Notes: generated by a model not told the origin, from the sequence alone. 64,000 bases of DNA from Limnanthes douglasii subsp. nivea (GCA_036936605.1 JAUPFV010000001.1:244464925-244528924), one strand, 5' to 3'; counted from the first letter of the stretch, positions 10,258 to 24,703 are shown. Made by a program: numbers and translations.

Positions 10258-13200
10258 TTTCTTCTTATCTCTTGCAACGAGAATGAATTGGTAATGCCAA
10301 ACCTTCAGAATCTGTTGAACACATTTTTAGGCAATAAAAATATACCCTTGCACATGGGGAATCAGTCACAACGGAAAGCTACAAAATAAAAACATAAATA
10401 ATGACAATGTAAAAATCGGTGGAATGTTGTAAGTTTAATTAAAAGTTTGATGAAATGAAATACTTAATTGACAAAATGGTTTGTATTAACTCAATCCGAT
10501 TTACAACTGGTTTGACATCGGATAAGTTGCACCTCTTAGTGATAAAATAATGAAACTAACATTAATGGTCTTCGATTGTCCTACGAGGTAGAGTAACTGC
10601 ATCGTTAGAGCACTTTACACGTTTTATAATATCTATTAAATCATTCATACTATCTTCTTTAATAAATAACTTACGTTTGGAAGTTGAACACCTTTAGTCC
10701 TTTCAAAATATGAAATATCATTTATTAAAAGAATTTAAATTGTTGAGCATGTAATTTGAGACTTTATATTTTGATTTAGCTAAAAATGGGTGGTTGGAAA
10801 TTTTTATTTTAAGAAGACATGAATATTAAATATTAGATTAATTTGAATAGAGTGATATGCACGCTTCTTTAAAATTGAAAATAGTTCTTATACGAGTAAC
10901 AAAAGTGAAGATGTGTCATTATTTATCAGGTGTGCTACCTCATGAGCTTTTCCTCATGTGCAAACCATTTGAAGCGTTTATTAATAAATAATCAAAAGTT
11001 TTTTTTTCAACCACCTCTTTTAAATACCACACTTCTTCTTAATGTCATTATTTTTAGTATTTTATCATCTCTCTTCTTGCATTTTCCTTGCTAACAGTTT
11101 ATCACTTTAATATTTCTCATTCATTTTTTATTTATAAATATTGGTTGCTTTCAACTTTTTCATGCTCATTCACATTACAAGATGATGAAGATAAAGCTTC
11201 TAATAACCAGGATATGGGTCACTATCCTAGTTTTGGAGGTTATTCATGCATTGTGTTTGATAAAAACGATATTATATGTAAAGATTTGTAGAATTGCGTG
11301 AATATACTGATAGTCCTTTTCTAGATGTTGAAACTTCGCAAGCAACACCACCATTTTAAACGCCTAAAACCGGATAGGTATAGATATTCACGTAGTATCC
11401 AGATTTGAAGGTACTTCTTCCCATATTATATAATGGGGTCTCTCGTTATTGAAACAAAAAACGTGTATTTTACGAGCTTGATTAAAGTGAATACTGAAAG
11501 GTCTAAAATGTTATTAAAAATAGAAACTTATAAAGATGTTGTTATTGGATCAAGCGCGTGCCTCTTTGAAGAATGAAAAATATACATATATTAGAAAATA
11601 AACCTTTTTAAGAAGAAACTTGAATGGGAAATATGTTCTGATGTTGAGATTCGAGTTCCAAAGCAAGGAGAAACTCATGCTCATGCAAGATTTGACAAAA
11701 AAGTGATTGAATACTTAATATTGAGCTTTTATTCCCTCTTAGCGGAGACTTGATGTCCTTCTTTGAGAAAACTTGAATGTGACCTAGTCAGTTGGTTCCC
11801 AATGGGTGGAAAATTTTAATACCGTCCATAATTATATCTCGGTTATTCTTTCACTTATTTAAGATTGAAGACTTATTAGAAAGGAAAACTCTAAGTTACA
11901 TGATAGGAAGCCTTTTAAACCATCTAACGATGTCAATTGGTCATTTGATAAAACATGGAAGAAAGTATTTATTTATGTATTTGACAAGTTTGTAACATGT
12001 GAAAATAAGAGAAAGGCTTCAACGCTGGAAAATGGACATTGAGTAGTTTATGTTTACTTTGTTTATCATTTCTTTAAATATTTTGTTTATTCATCTATTG
12101 AGCTTTATTTAAATGCTCTACGCACTTATTACATAAAGTCAGATAAGCTTATTATGGTCATTTTCACCAGGCTAATATCAATTACGCTATACTTGTTGAG
12201 TTTTCTTAAAAGTGGGACAAGAATTAGCACACTATACTCATGACTCATAACTTCTTGTCTAGCGGGTAGTAGCCTGGTCCAACTAGAAATATTTCTTTCA
12301 AAGTCTTGGATATTCGAGCTGAGACTAGTGCCCAAGAACCCTCTAAGGCCATAATTTCAAAGGTTAAGACTTTTACAGTTTCTTCTCCTCATAAGTTTTC
12401 TCAGTCTTAGCTTGAAGATTTTAAAAAGACGACAAGTTTCATTTAACGTTAAGTTCTGAAGAAATTCATGGATAAACATTTTGAGTAAAATACTAAAGTC
12501 GTTGCAGTTAAACCTGGCCGGATAATCAATGGGTAGTTTAAAGTTCCAAAAAAGGCACATAATAGCCAAAGTTTTGTCCAAGCTTCCAAAATCCTCCCAC
12601 TAAGGTTTTTGAAACCTAGGTGACTACTCTGAAGGTAAAACGTGATAGCCACAATAGCAAATTCTCTTAAGAAAGTACCTTTTTATATCCTTCATCAGCC
12701 AATATTTTGTTAATCATTCTTCTACCAAGCATACATAAACCAAACCTATTGATATTGAGACTGAACCAATAAATTATCCTACCAAAGTATCTGACTCAAA
12801 TTATTTATCCACTAAAATCCTAATTATAGGTTCTCTTGTGCTGTAGAATTGTATTGGAGATCTTAGATTTGCTATAAAATTTTGGTTATTGGTAATGAAG
12901 TTGTCAATGGAAGCTTTGATTCCATATTTAACTTTCATCCATCTAATTGATAAGGCCAAAATCCCCAGGAGAATGAAGAAGGTACTCATGTTAAGGATGC
13001 TACCATTGAGTAAACGTAACCGTTTCTTTTGGTATAGTAATCTACTTGTCATTTTTCTACTTTTGGATTATAGTTTTGTTCTTTGACATTTATTTCTACC
13101 GTATTGTAAACATGTTGCTTTGAGTTGAATGCAAATTATTGATATGTTATCCATGCTGATAATTGAGTAGTTGTTTGGTACAAGTAGATGGAGGGGGATG

Positions 13201-13400
13201 TCGGCTTTCTCTTTAATTTATTTGTTAAGAACAGTTCGGCATGTTACACAACCTACTAGGCTTATGATATAAGCTAAATTACATGTTAGGCTTTGTAAGC
13301 CTATGCGTTTCGTTATAGGCTTATTTTGTAAGTCTGTAGTAATTTTTTATTTTTTAGATTTATTATGATGACTATAGTTTATTTAGCCAATTTAACGTAG
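10258..13400. other. no recognisable gene
   Basis: About 3.1 kb of AT-rich DNA. The ORFs here (11088-11291, 12129-12335, 12357-12652, 12801-13052) are short, overlap on opposite strands and show no motif I recognise. Probably old transposon debris. Confidence 0.4.
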
Positions 13401-16163
13401 ATAAGAACAATGAAGATTTTGGCAGTGTAACATTTCATTAAATTTTTTGCTTACAATGTGCCTCGTGAAAAAACCTTTAAGCGTCACCAAAAGGGAAAAA
13501 GAGTGCAAAACCCCTCTACTTCACATGTTGATAGGTTTTAAATGATAATCGTTTGAAGGATATTCCAATGTATTGTCATCCATATCCTCTAGTCTATATG
13601 ATTTTTTGTATCTTTTATGGCTACCTTACCAACATTTTTCTCCTATGCTCGATATAAGAACTTCTTCATAACCAAGTCACTCACTTGGAAGTTCTGAGGC
13701 TTCAATTTAGAATTGAACTTGCTTCTCATAAAACTTTTATAGTGCTCTAACCGAACCCTCGCTTGATCCTGTCGTTTCTCGATTAGATTTACGAACAATT
13801 GTCGTTCTTTCTCATTAAATGTTTATATATAATTCATTATCTGATCCATGAGTATATAATATTTGTTGGCACTACAATTTCCATCACATACACTTAAGAG
13901 AATGGGCGTTTCTCATATTACTAATCGTGGGGTAGTCATGTATTCCCATAGTACCTCGGCTAGTTTGTCAAACCATTTGCCTTTGAAATTTTCTAGTTTT
14001 TTCTTTATCCCTTTCAAATTGTTTGATTGGTTACCCCGACCTGCCTGCTAGCCTATGGGTAGTATGGCGCTGAAAAATCTGAATTTATCTCATACGTATT
14101 GCAAAAGGCTATCACGATCACATTCTGAACTGTGGTCTGTTGTATGTCATGAGGATGCGTGAGATTCCAAATTTGGAAATGATCTCATTTTTCGAAAAAT
14201 CTTATTTCTCATCGGCTTTAGTTCTCGACAAATCTGTTGCTTTAACCCATTTTGTGAAGTGATAAACTACCATTATTAGGTGTTTCCTTTTACTTGTGGC
14301 CATATGGAGACCTCCAACCAGGTTTATCCCCTATTTATCAAACGTGCATGATACTGGAATGATACTCATTTGTGAGCTTGGTATGTGGCTCCTGCTGACA
14401 AACTATTGATAATGGTGGCATTCTTATACGAGGTCCTACGCATCACATGCTAGGTTGGGCCAGTAGAAGCTTTCCAAGAGGAAACGTCCAATTAAACTTT
14501 GATGCCCGTAATGGGCCTCATCTTCTCCTGCATGCATGTCAGTTAGTATGAGTTTAGCTTCTTCTTTGTTGATGAACCGTAATAGAGATTGTGTAGCACT
14601 TTTCCTGTATAAAATATTATCGAGGATTATGTATTTAGCTGCGTAAAATTGGAAGGACTTTCCCTATGCTTTATCACTAGGAAAGCTTTGGTTTTGAAAA
14701 TAAGAAACATATTTATTCCTCAACCGAATTATAATTTCAATCGCATGGACCTAGTACATGTCTGCACATCTGCTACTGTTGGTCTATCATGGATGAGGAT
14801 CATGGGGTTTTCATTACAGGAAACTTCTTTAGCGATTGATTCTGCAGTTGAGTTATTCGGGGGAGGTATCTGCTCGTACTTCATATGTGAATTTTTCATT
14901 CTCATTATCTTAATGCCTTAAGGTATCCTTGTGTACTTTATTGTTGGGCCTTATATAACCATTTAGCCTGAATGATGACCAAATTGGAGTTTGATCAGAT
15001 TTGTAGGTTTTTAGCTCCACATATGTGCGCTAACTTTAAGCCACCTATGACAGCTTCATATTCTAATGTTGTGTGTTACTTTAAAGTAAATGTGATTGCT
15101 TGTCGTATTTCTTCTCCAAACGTTTCTTTTAAAAAAATACACCTCCACCTATAATACTTGAAGCCCCATTGATCTCGACTATACCTTCGATGTGTTGTTC
15201 CCCACATGTTCGGTTTGTATTTGTATCTTGTCCTATGCATCCTACAAACTCGTTAATATAGTCGGTCATCGATTGCCCATTTATTATTGTGTGTGGCTCA
15301 TAGATGATTTAGTATCCTCAAAGGTTGACTGACCACCTCGTAAGACGACCTGAGATATCTGGTTTCTTTAGTACATTCTTCAGTGGTAATGACATGTGCA
15401 GGATAATGGTATGGTTATGAAAGTACGATAGCATTTTTCTGGCGGCCACTACCAGACTGAGGGTTAGCTTATCAAGATTTAGTTGTCTGGTTTCAGCATT
15501 TACCAGGCCTTTGCTAACGAATTATGCCGGTTTTTGTGCTTCTTTTGTCTTTTTCACCAATATTTCACTCACCTCATAATTTGATATTGATAAATAAAGG
15601 TTGAGTGGCTCTCTAGGGCGGGATTTTGACAATACCTCAGGTGAATTTAAGTACTCATTTAGCTTTTGGAACGTAGCATTGCATTCATGATGCAGACAGA
15701 TTAGCGACAGAATTTATGAAGACAAGCGATCACCCAAAGAATGCAGCGAATTGACAGTTTCGGAGCTCCCGGTGTCCGATTTTGACCCACAACACCTTAT
15801 TTCGAAGGGAACGACGCCACGATTACAAATCACGAGCGATGCTCGTGACATACGTCGTTTTGGGGTATTCTGAGTCATTTACTATTTTATTTCGAGTTTT
15901 TATTACTTTAGGGCATTTTTAGTATTTTCGTATTAGGGCTTTCATTCGAAATTTTATTTAAACAGACTTTGTTTACAATGTAAGGGAGTTGAATTTTGAT
16001 TAAAAAAAACATTAGGGTTTCCCCTATATTGGCTTCTCTGTGTTTACTCTGTATCAATTCATCTACCCAATAAAATAATTTGGCTCCCATCATTGAGACG
16101 CCCGGTTAGTTGTTAAACATCTTTGATGTTTCTCGGGAGCACCACTGCCAAGATCTCTTTTAA

Positions 16164-16379
16164 CTAACTTGGGTTGGCCTCGATTCCTTTCTTACTAACT
16201 ATAAAGCCTAAAACTTTGCTACTACATACACCAAAAGGAAATTTTAGTGGATTAAGTTTAAGATTATACTTGCTTATGGTCTTGAAATAAAAAAAATTGA
16301 CAATCATGTCATCGATGTAAGCGTCAATGTTCTGACCAATGTGGTGTTCAAATATTTGGTTAATGAGTTGTTGATACAT
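16164..16379 (-). pseudogene. gypsy reverse transcriptase fragment
   Basis: A 71-residue fragment carrying the catalytic-loop motif YIDD (AYIDDMIVN) and the downstream LGFIVSKKGIEANP segment, both typical of Tat/Athila-type gypsy RT. The flanks continue the similarity with stops and frameshifts. A remnant only. Confidence 0.75.
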
Positions 16380-18858
16380 CGACCATGTATTTTTTTAATC
16401 CCGCTCGGTCTGGAATATAGTATGTTTTTCATCCGCAGGGTTAATCCAAATATGGTTATACCCAGAATAAGCATCCATGAATGAGGATATCTTTCCTTTA
16501 TGCGACATCCACCAATTGGTCAATTCTAAAGAGAGAGAAATCATCTTTTGGACACACTAGGTTGAGGTCCATATAGTCTATACAGATACATAGTTGGTCG
16601 TTCTTCTTCTTGATTAGCACGAGATTGCTTATCTAGGTCAGGTATTGGGCTTTCCGAATGTATGTCGGCTTGATGAGCTTGTCAACCTCTATGAAGATTG
16701 CCTTCGAAGTTTATAGGGAGAAGGTTTGTCTTTTTTGCCTCACCGGGTGGACATTTTTATCAACGGCTAGTTCATAGCACATGACCACTCGGTCGATCCC
16801 AATGACTTTATCCACACTTAAAAAACATATATAAGTTCTTTTGCATCAGACCTATCAGTTTATCTTTGAATATGGGGCCGTGTTTGTTTCTAATACGAAC
16901 CACTTTCCCTCTACTAATCATATATTGACATATTCTTCTAATAAGTTTTCTTCTCGGGCATCTCTCTGGGATCATTAACTTCTAAATGCGTGGTTTCGAT
17001 CTGTTGCTGGCCATCCCTACCTAATGGGCCGATTAATTACTATTAGGTCGATTTTGTGAGATTGAGGGTTATGGCGTAGTAGTTTATCGTTCTTCTTTGA
17101 TTGCCTCTGATAATATGAAAGAGGTTATTGACCAGGTAGTTCACACACTATCTGAATGAGAAAGAGGTTTCTTCAAGCTTATGGAGCCATAACTGATCTA
17201 CTATCGCATGTAAGAGTTTTGTCCATCAGCAATCATAAATAATATTCTCACAATTTTCTTTGTGTTCTCATGTCCGACTGTGAGTGGTAGCTCTACTTCG
17301 TGTGCGGATCGGGTTGATTTTCTTTGTAAATAACTAGTTACATGTCCGTAGATTTGTAAACTGGTATCATGATTATCTTTTCATAACTTGATTTGAAAAT
17401 AAGATTGGTTAAACGACCATTATCTACTAGGACTCGAGTGGCCATAACCTCTGAGATGTTTGCATAATGGTCAAAGAGTCCTCATGGGGTGACGATTCCC
17501 CTTAAGTTATCATCGTTGAACATGATATTGACCACCAATTCTCGGTAGTTGTGATATGAAAAGTCATCCAGTAAATGAACATCCAAATATTTTATGTGCC
17601 TATTTGAAGATGCAACGTTGGTTCTTGAGAGGGTATCACCTCTAAAACTTATACATAACCATTATTGCATTTATTTTGCTTCTTTTATCTTGTATGAGGC
17701 CTTGTTTATATGCCCAACTAGTTCCTCATCTTATTCAACAATATTTTCTATTTGTTTGATGAATTGGATGAGCTAACCGATATCAATCAGTTGTTGGATC
17801 TTCTCATTTAACTATCAGCACTCATCGGTGGGATGTATGTGGTCATTGTGTTATGCGCACAAATATCAAGGGAACCTCGTATAACCAGCAATGAACATGC
17901 TTCATAGAGTTTTGTATTTGGCGCGACCCTTGATTTTCTCATAGATGTTGGTTTTTCCTCTGTGAGGGGTGTAAATTTCATAGCATCGTTATTGAAATAA
18001 AAAGTTTGTGGTCTACTTACTTTGGTTCTAGATGAATCTGCTCGGGTTATCTCATCATAGTGTCTCTTATCTCCAATCGGGCTTTGGGATCCTAGGTCTT
18101 CTAATGAGAGATGTGTATGCGGTCCCTCTTCTTCAAGTCATCCATCCTAATGAATTGATCGGACCTGGCTAGGATGTCTCATTTTGTTTTAATTGGGAAG
18201 CTGATGAAGTCTATGAAGAGATAAACCTCACGATCAATTCCTCTTTTGAAAGCAGAAACAACCACGGGTTCTTCACAAGTTGATACGGAGTACATTTCAC
18301 GAATAAACCTTGGATATAGTTTTTAACGACTCTCCCGTTTGTTGGTGCAAATCCATGATCAAATCACCCTCCTGTTTATGCTCCTTGTCTCCAACAAAAC
18401 GGTTTCTGAACGCAACCCAAAGGCCCTCAAAGTCTCTGACTGACCTCTTGGGTATACTATTGAACCAATCAAGGGTGTTTTCTTTGAAATTTATGAAGAA
18501 ACTCTACACATCAGGATGTCGTCGGGGTTGAAGGCCATTATCATATTTCTGAATTATTCTAGATGGTGCATCGGGTCTCTGGATTCGTTGTACGAGTCTA
18601 TCTCATGAGGGTCGATTTTTATAGGGAGCTTTCCCTCTAAGATCCCTTTGATGAATTGGGATTCCTACAACATATAAACTACCATAGTTGGCCTTACCCG
18701 ATCATAATCCACCCCTTCAAGTTCCTTTTCTTTGTGTACAACTTTGTTGCTTTATTGATCATTTCAGTCAGATTCAACTACCCTTCTTTTATTTTAATTT
18801 TTGTTTTTTACTTTTGCGAGTATGTTCGTCTCCATCCGTGCATCCCTTAGGCTTTTGG

Positions 18859-18868
18859 GTGTCATCAA
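18859..18868. repeat. target-site duplication of the LINE, left copy
   Basis: GTGTCATCAA, repeated exactly at 24704-24713. The left copy is followed by seven T, the complement of the LINE poly(A) tail. Confidence 0.75.
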
Positions 18869-19109
18869 TTTTTTTAGGTAAATGTGTATGTATATTGATG
18901 TGCCAAAATGTGAAATCATTTTAGAGAGGAGCTCAAAGGCTCTCTTATAAAGTGGCCCAAGGGAGTGTGTGCCAAGTTATGCCCAAGTGTGCTAGGCAAC
19001 TATGCGTTAGGCAAGGGTTTAGTGGCAGCCTCAAACAAAATCATAATGCTCAAAACAAGCGAGCCAGATCATACAGAAGTGCTAGTAATTAAACAAAACG
19101 TAAGATGCT

Positions 19110-22100
19110 CTAATAGGTGAGCCTATATTGTGGGTACATTCTGTAAAGGATCTTCAAAGTGGCCATGATAATGCGCACAATGATGGTATCCTTTCTAACA
19201 ATGTATTCCTCAAAATCTAGTTTGTTATGCGGCCGCCATATCTCGAAGATAGTGTATTCGAATGCAAATGTGGTTGCTCTATCTCTGTATGAGGTGCCCT
19301 TATGTTCCTTCTTTATCCACTTCAGCGCACTGTCAATGGTACTCATGGTGCGAGAGATGCCCAATCATGCACGAATGCATGCCCAGATCTCCTTTCTAAA
19401 GTTGCAAGCAAAACATAGTGTGTGGTGGTCTCTTCATTGTGCCTACAAAATGAACAAAGTGTATTTTCAAGGTTTATAAAATTGAGGGTGTCCCTGGTGG
19501 CCAGCCTCTTCTTTAGTACAAGCCAAACCATAAAGGTGTACTTTGGTGGCACATTCCTTTTCCATAACTTAGCCATGTGTGTGTGATCGGTTCCTTTAGT
19601 TTTTAGGAGATCATACACCTTTCCAGTGACCAACTTCCCTCCCATAACACAACCTTCCAGCTCACATACAACCCTATCTGATCCGTCAAAGAGTTGCAGC
19701 CATGCGTCATGTTTGTCAAGTATAAGAAACTCTTTATTCCATGTCGGCATACGAAATTCCTTGAGCGAGAAGCCCTCTACTCCTTGGATCATGGAATAAA
19801 TCAACTTAAGCTTGCCAGCATACGAAAGATGCATATGTTCCCACTTTTGAGGGGCTTCAATTAGAGGGAAAATTCAACAACAGAAATAGTCAGTGGGGTA
19901 AGGGGTATGCTAACGTATCTTACGGGATACTTGCCAACCTGAAAACCAACTTTGTTCCTTATTTGGTCACGTTCTAAGCCACTGAATTCAGCAAGATATA
20001 TTTTGGATTTGGACGGGTTTAGAGACAAGTCCGACACTGCCTCAAAGTGGGCAAGGCACTCCAATAGTATAAAGATGGATGGCTCATCCCCTTTGGCCAG
20101 AAGCATGAGGTCATCGACAAAGGCGAGATAGGTTGTGCCAGTGCGAGCATACTTTGGGTAGAATTTGAAGCTAGTGCATTTGACTTCATTCTCAAAAGGT
20201 GGGAGAAATACTCAAAGAAGAGGATGAAGAGAGTTGGGGACATGGGTCACCCTGCCTTTAGCCAGTTGCCCATTAAAGTGCCCATGCAACTCACCATTTA
20301 TGGAGACCAAGAAGGATAGTGTTGTGACATAGTCAAGGATCCAGCCTACGAATTTATCCGGGAAGCCAACACTATGAAGTACCATTTTGAGAAAGCTCCA
20401 TGACACCGTGTCGAATGCTTTTCTGAGGTCATCCATTAGCATGCATCGCGGGGATATTCTAGCTCTATTTTAGACTTTCACAAACTCTTGAGCAAGGTAG
20501 ACATTGTCAACAAGGTTACAACCATGTACGAAATCCCCTTGCCCTTCATCAATAATACTAGTTAGAAGCGGTGTCATGCGGTTAGCCATGATTTTAGTTA
20601 TGACTTTATAGATCACATTTGTGAGGCCAATGAGTCTAAAATCTCCCACTAGGGGGTCAAATTCTATCTTGGGTATTAGTGCAATGGTGGTTTGGTTTGT
20701 GTCATGCAACAACCTCCCGGTTTCAAAGAATTCCATGACACAACCCACTACATCTTCTTTGACAATACCCCAATTCTTCTTGAAGAAGGCAGAGGTGTAT
20801 CCTTCTGCGCCCAGAGCTTTCTCATTCGCAATGTTAAATATGGCAACTTTGATTTCAGTCTCATCTATCTGGCACAACAGCTGGGAAGATTGCTCATTGT
20901 TAATGGATGGACCATGGCATAAAACCTCGGGATTAATGGGCGCTGCATGTCGCGAAGTCCTAAAAGGTTTTGTATAGAACTCAAGTAGCAGCTGTGCAAC
21001 CTATGCTGGAGAGGTGGTACGTGTACCATCCTCACATAAAATATATGAAATAGATCTCTTGATTTTTTTAGTTTAATAATGTTGTGAGTATACTTGGTAC
21101 CCTGGTCTCCGTCAACCAAATGAGTGCATCTCGTTTTTTGTTGGAGGAAGCTCCTTTCAGCAGTTTGTAAGAAGTTGGCTCTCCCCCTTAGCTTATGAAC
21201 TTTAGCCATTAAGATATCATTGGTTGGGGCAGATTTGTCAAGGATACCTCCAAATTAAGATTTGTTTAATTCTATTAAAAGGCTTCTTCAAAAATTTCAG
21301 TTTCCATGCCAAAATGAACTCCTTGGTGCCATTGATGTAAATACTCTTGAAAGAATTATTTCAAATTGTGGGTGTTCAAGCCACATGTTGAAGAACTTGA
21401 ACGGCCTTAACCCTTGTTGAAAGCATTTGACCGCTGAGGCAATAACTGGGCAGTGATTAGAGTCTGGCTCCCTAGGAAGGAAGAAGGCATTGCACATAAG
21501 ATTTTCATCACTCCAACACTGGTTCACAAAGACCCTATCTAGCTTGGACCAGACCGTTCTGTTTGTCCAAGTGAAAAAACAACCTGTGGCAGGGGCATGA
21601 ACAAGGTCGTGAGCTATTTGTAAGTTGTTTAGAGCAATGAGCTGACCATTTTTCAAAGGAACAACCCCTATACGATCTCCGGGGGAACAATATGCATTGA
21701 AGTCCCCCATTATCATCCAAGGCAAGTTGATAGTTCTACCCAAGGTTTTCAAGTGATCCTAAAGAAGTCTTCGTTGCGACACACTATACAAAGGGTACAC
21801 AAACGTAGTATAGAAATATTTTTGAGCTACATTACCATGTGCTAAGATATGGATGTATTGTTCTCCAATTTCTAACAAATTGCATGGAATTTTATTCTCA
21901 TCCCACACCACAATAATGTGCCCCCTTTTATTTCATTAAATTTAGACACATGCATGTAGTGGGCAAAGCGAGAATACATAAATTGATCCAACCGTTGAAA
22001 GGAAAATTTTGTTTCAAGTTAGTAGAATAACGGTATAGAGTATTTTCTTATGAGCTTACCACTTTGGCAAGTGATTTTCCTTGGTCTATTCGCCCACAGA

Positions 22101-22131
22101 GCCCCCTAATGTTCCAAGAGAGGACTTTCAT
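19110..22131 (-). pseudogene. LINE ORF2: endonuclease and reverse transcriptase (broken)
   Basis: Starts with MKVLSWNIRGL at 22131, the usual first motif of the AP-like endonuclease, then MGDFNAYCSPGDRIG and the SNHCPVIA region. RT fragments follow at 20877-19861: ALIPK and DFRLIGLTN; a DLRKAFDTVSW motif A; MSPTLFILFF near motif B; and FVDDLMLL motif C with both catalytic Asp retained. The C-terminal zinc-binding segment (19834-19343) has KLWKRNVPPKYTFMVWL and CSFCRHNEETTTH, and a terminal TIFEIWRPHN stretch is at 19364-19110. At least five frameshifts or stops separate these pieces. Confidence 0.85.
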
Positions 22132-23949
22132 GAGCCAACCGTGGAGTTTATGGGCACTCCGCTCCTCCTTTTGTTCCAGGACTTCTTTGTCTTTGCTTCT
22201 TGCCATGAGCCTTCATATTCATCATCTGGATTTCCATCACTAACAAAAGTATTATTTGCCAGGGGGTTGTTCAAGATTTGTCGATCTTGAAAGTCTTCAA
22301 CATGAGTCATGAGAGTGTCCATCACAACTCCGGGTGCGCAATGGATGTTGTCTACTTTATTTGAAGGTGTGTTATCAACCACAACCTGTTTGCCTTTTGT
22401 GCTATCCTTTGGAAGGGGCTTGGCTTGCTAGGCAGTATGTTTTTATTTTGAGATAGTGCTTAGTTGCTTCTGTGGTATAGCATTTGTATGGGCCTTTGGG
22501 TGCTCATGGTGCAAACTCGGCCTTGCTAGTGCACCATGTTTATGTGCAACTTTTTCGTTTATTTCCTCCTTTTTTGTATGCTGGAATTTGATTTGGGTAG
22601 GCAGCCTAGGTGGTTATGGCCAAAGCATTGGCACACATCACAGAAGATGGGGTACCTCTCGTATTCAATGCATTGGACATAGCGCTTCTCACAAGGCAGC
22701 TTGACCCCAAACTCGGTGGTAGGCTCTTTCCTCATATCAATCTCTATTAAAACACGGACGTAGTTCATCTTGGAATTGCCACAAGTAAACTGGCCAGTAT
22801 ATAATGGCTTACCGAATTTTGAAGCAATTTTGCTAAGGCCGGATTGGCTCCAGAAGCCCAAGGGAACGGCGCAAAACACCACCCAAGTTGGGATTTTGAT
22901 GAAAAGGTCTTCTATGAGCATAGTACCTGTTACAATCTGCTCCAACAAGAGAGTATTCTCGTAGATGGTATAAGGGCCGCCATGAAGTACTTTTAGCAAG
23001 TCTTTCTCAATAGGAATCTGGAAGACGGTCCACCATTTGCCATAACGCGTCACCTTGCAACCAACACCCCAAGATTTGGTTATTGAATCAAGAGCAACCT
23101 TACCCGAGAATTTTCCAGTGAAGCAACCTATGGGGAAATGTCCCTATATCTCAACAATCAGGATCTTATCACTTGGCTCAAGGTGGACATCAATCGCGCC
23201 GAAGTTTTGCTCGACGTAACGGAGGCGGAGACCTTTTTCTTCCAGGCGGGAGCCTTGAAACATACTAGAGAGAGTCTTTGAGTGAGTGTGTGTTGTATTG
23301 TTTATAGGAGCTCTATCATGTGCATTAGATGAACGTGTTTCATGAGTTGGAAAGACAACAATAAATGGGCTAGCCATTGCATTTTGCAAAGGGATTTGTG
23401 GCTCATTACGGTGATCAATTGGTGGTTATTGCCTGAGACTCTAAGGGGCGCTCTGTTTTAAGTGGGAATTTAATAATTTTTCCACGTTTAGGTTGTTCTC
23501 ATGCGCATGCACACGTCACGGTCCAGAACTGAATATATTATGGTCATTTAATGCACTTGTTGTATTTAATGCATGGTTGTTGAGGTACGTGCACAGCTGA
23601 TGGGTTGTTTCTTCATTCAATGCGGTGGAGGGAAGCTCGCCGGCCAGACCCGTTAGTTCATTAACTCCAGCCACCGTCTGGGTTTTTTTGTTCACCAGGA
23701 AGTTCACCAGAACTGTATTTTTCTCAAGAGAAATATATTTTTTCATGCTAACACTTGCTGGGGAGGTATGGCTTTCTTAGCCTTCTTTTTCTGTCCAGAT
23801 TTAAGGCGATATGAGCTAGGGCATTTAAGGGATGCTCGTCTATTTTGGTCATCTTTTCTAATGATATTCAAGGACTGAGGACCACCATGATGATAGGAAA
23901 TGAATGGTTTATTCACAAGTTTACTCGTCGATCTAGCTGTGGTAGCCAC
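22128..23949 (-). pseudogene. LINE ORF1, nucleic-acid-binding protein (frameshifted)
   Basis: The middle (23390-22560) is a DUF4283-type domain followed by a CCHC zinc knuckle, CDVCQCFGHNHLGC (CX2CX4HX4C). A basic region (SWQEAKTKKSWNKRR) lies near the C-terminus. The frame changes at about 23145 and 22555, with stops further upstream. In plant L1 elements this protein coats the RNA (family knowledge). Its stop codon TGA (22130-22128) overlaps the ATG of ORF2 as ATGA. Confidence 0.75.
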
Positions 23950-24703
23950 AACAAGGGACTGATGTTCATTCTGTGGAAGGCAGCCTCAATTATCGTCACT
24001 TAAATTTTCATCATCCATTTATTCATCATTATGATCAGGTTTTCAGGATTTTATAGAATTTAAAGCATCGAAGATGACCAGAGCACTGTCAGATGAAGGA
24101 AAAGCACAAAAAACGACTTTTCCATTTCCAGTATATTTGCTATTGTTCTTTTTCCTCTTATAATCCATTTCCTTTTCAGAGACAACAAGATGTAGGATAT
24201 TTGTATATTCCTCCATTATTCATCCCAAATAAGAGAAAACTTTCCTTAGAGAGGAGGAAAAAAATACAGAGAACAATGTAGCGAAGGTCTCCCCGCGACG
24301 TCTCAGTTTTGGAACTGGTTTCTTCAAGGAGAACGAGCAAACAAGTGTGATCCAAATATTTATTTTGCTGGAGAGCCTGGAGAAAGGATAGCATAAAGAA
24401 GAACAGAGGAAGAACTCCCACAACTAACCTGAAGACCAAAGTAAACCGAGGCCGCATCTGGTTTACGTTCACGACGGCGATTATGGTTTTGTGGCAAAAA
24501 TCCTTCAAAACTGTTCAAGGTGACCAGTGCGATTATGGATTTCAGTATGGATAAAGATACCGAGGATTTTAAACCACTAAAAACATAAATAATGGCGAAG
24601 GGGAGAGAGGGGGTGAGAGAGAAATCGGAGTGCCAAAGCGCTTAGAGATAATGGAGAGCTTTCTTCTTTCGAGTGAGAGAAATTTCTCTCTAACTTTAGT
24701 TGT

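Larger units (their letters stand above)
13430..18868 (-). mobile_element. decayed Tat-like Ty3/gypsy element, 3' part
   Basis: Minus-strand fragments of a gypsy polyprotein lie in the expected order. A gag-like stretch lies at about 18.0-18.7 kb. An RT fragment at 16164-16379 contains AYIDDMIV and LGFIVSKKGIEANP. Integrase and C-terminal pieces at about 13.6-14.5 kb include one reading RVRLEHYKSFMRSKF. Every frame is full of stops. The plus-strand words tgcctcgtgaaaaaacc and aaagggaaaaagagtgcaa at 13459-13510 recall a sequence common near the 3' end of Tat-type elements. Its 5' part lies beyond the inserted LINE, at 24704-25.9 kb. Confidence 0.6.
18869..24703 (-). mobile_element. L1-type LINE inserted in the gypsy element
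   Basis: A 5.8-kb non-LTR element on the minus strand. The 3' end is at 18869, where the poly(A) appears as TTTTTTT, and the 5' end is near 24703, after a CT-rich leader. It has ORF1 (DUF4283-like plus zinc knuckle) and ORF2 (endonuclease, RT, zinc-binding C-terminus). The 10-bp direct repeat GTGTCATCAA flanks it exactly, and removing the element rejoins continuous gypsy sequence. All ORFs carry frameshifts or stops, so it is inactive. Confidence 0.85.

Noticed and set aside
24176..24508. 110-codon ORF with hydrophobic stretch as a membrane protein gene
   Set aside because: Lies in the 5' leader of the LINE, is overlapped by other frames, and has no promoter or motif of its own.
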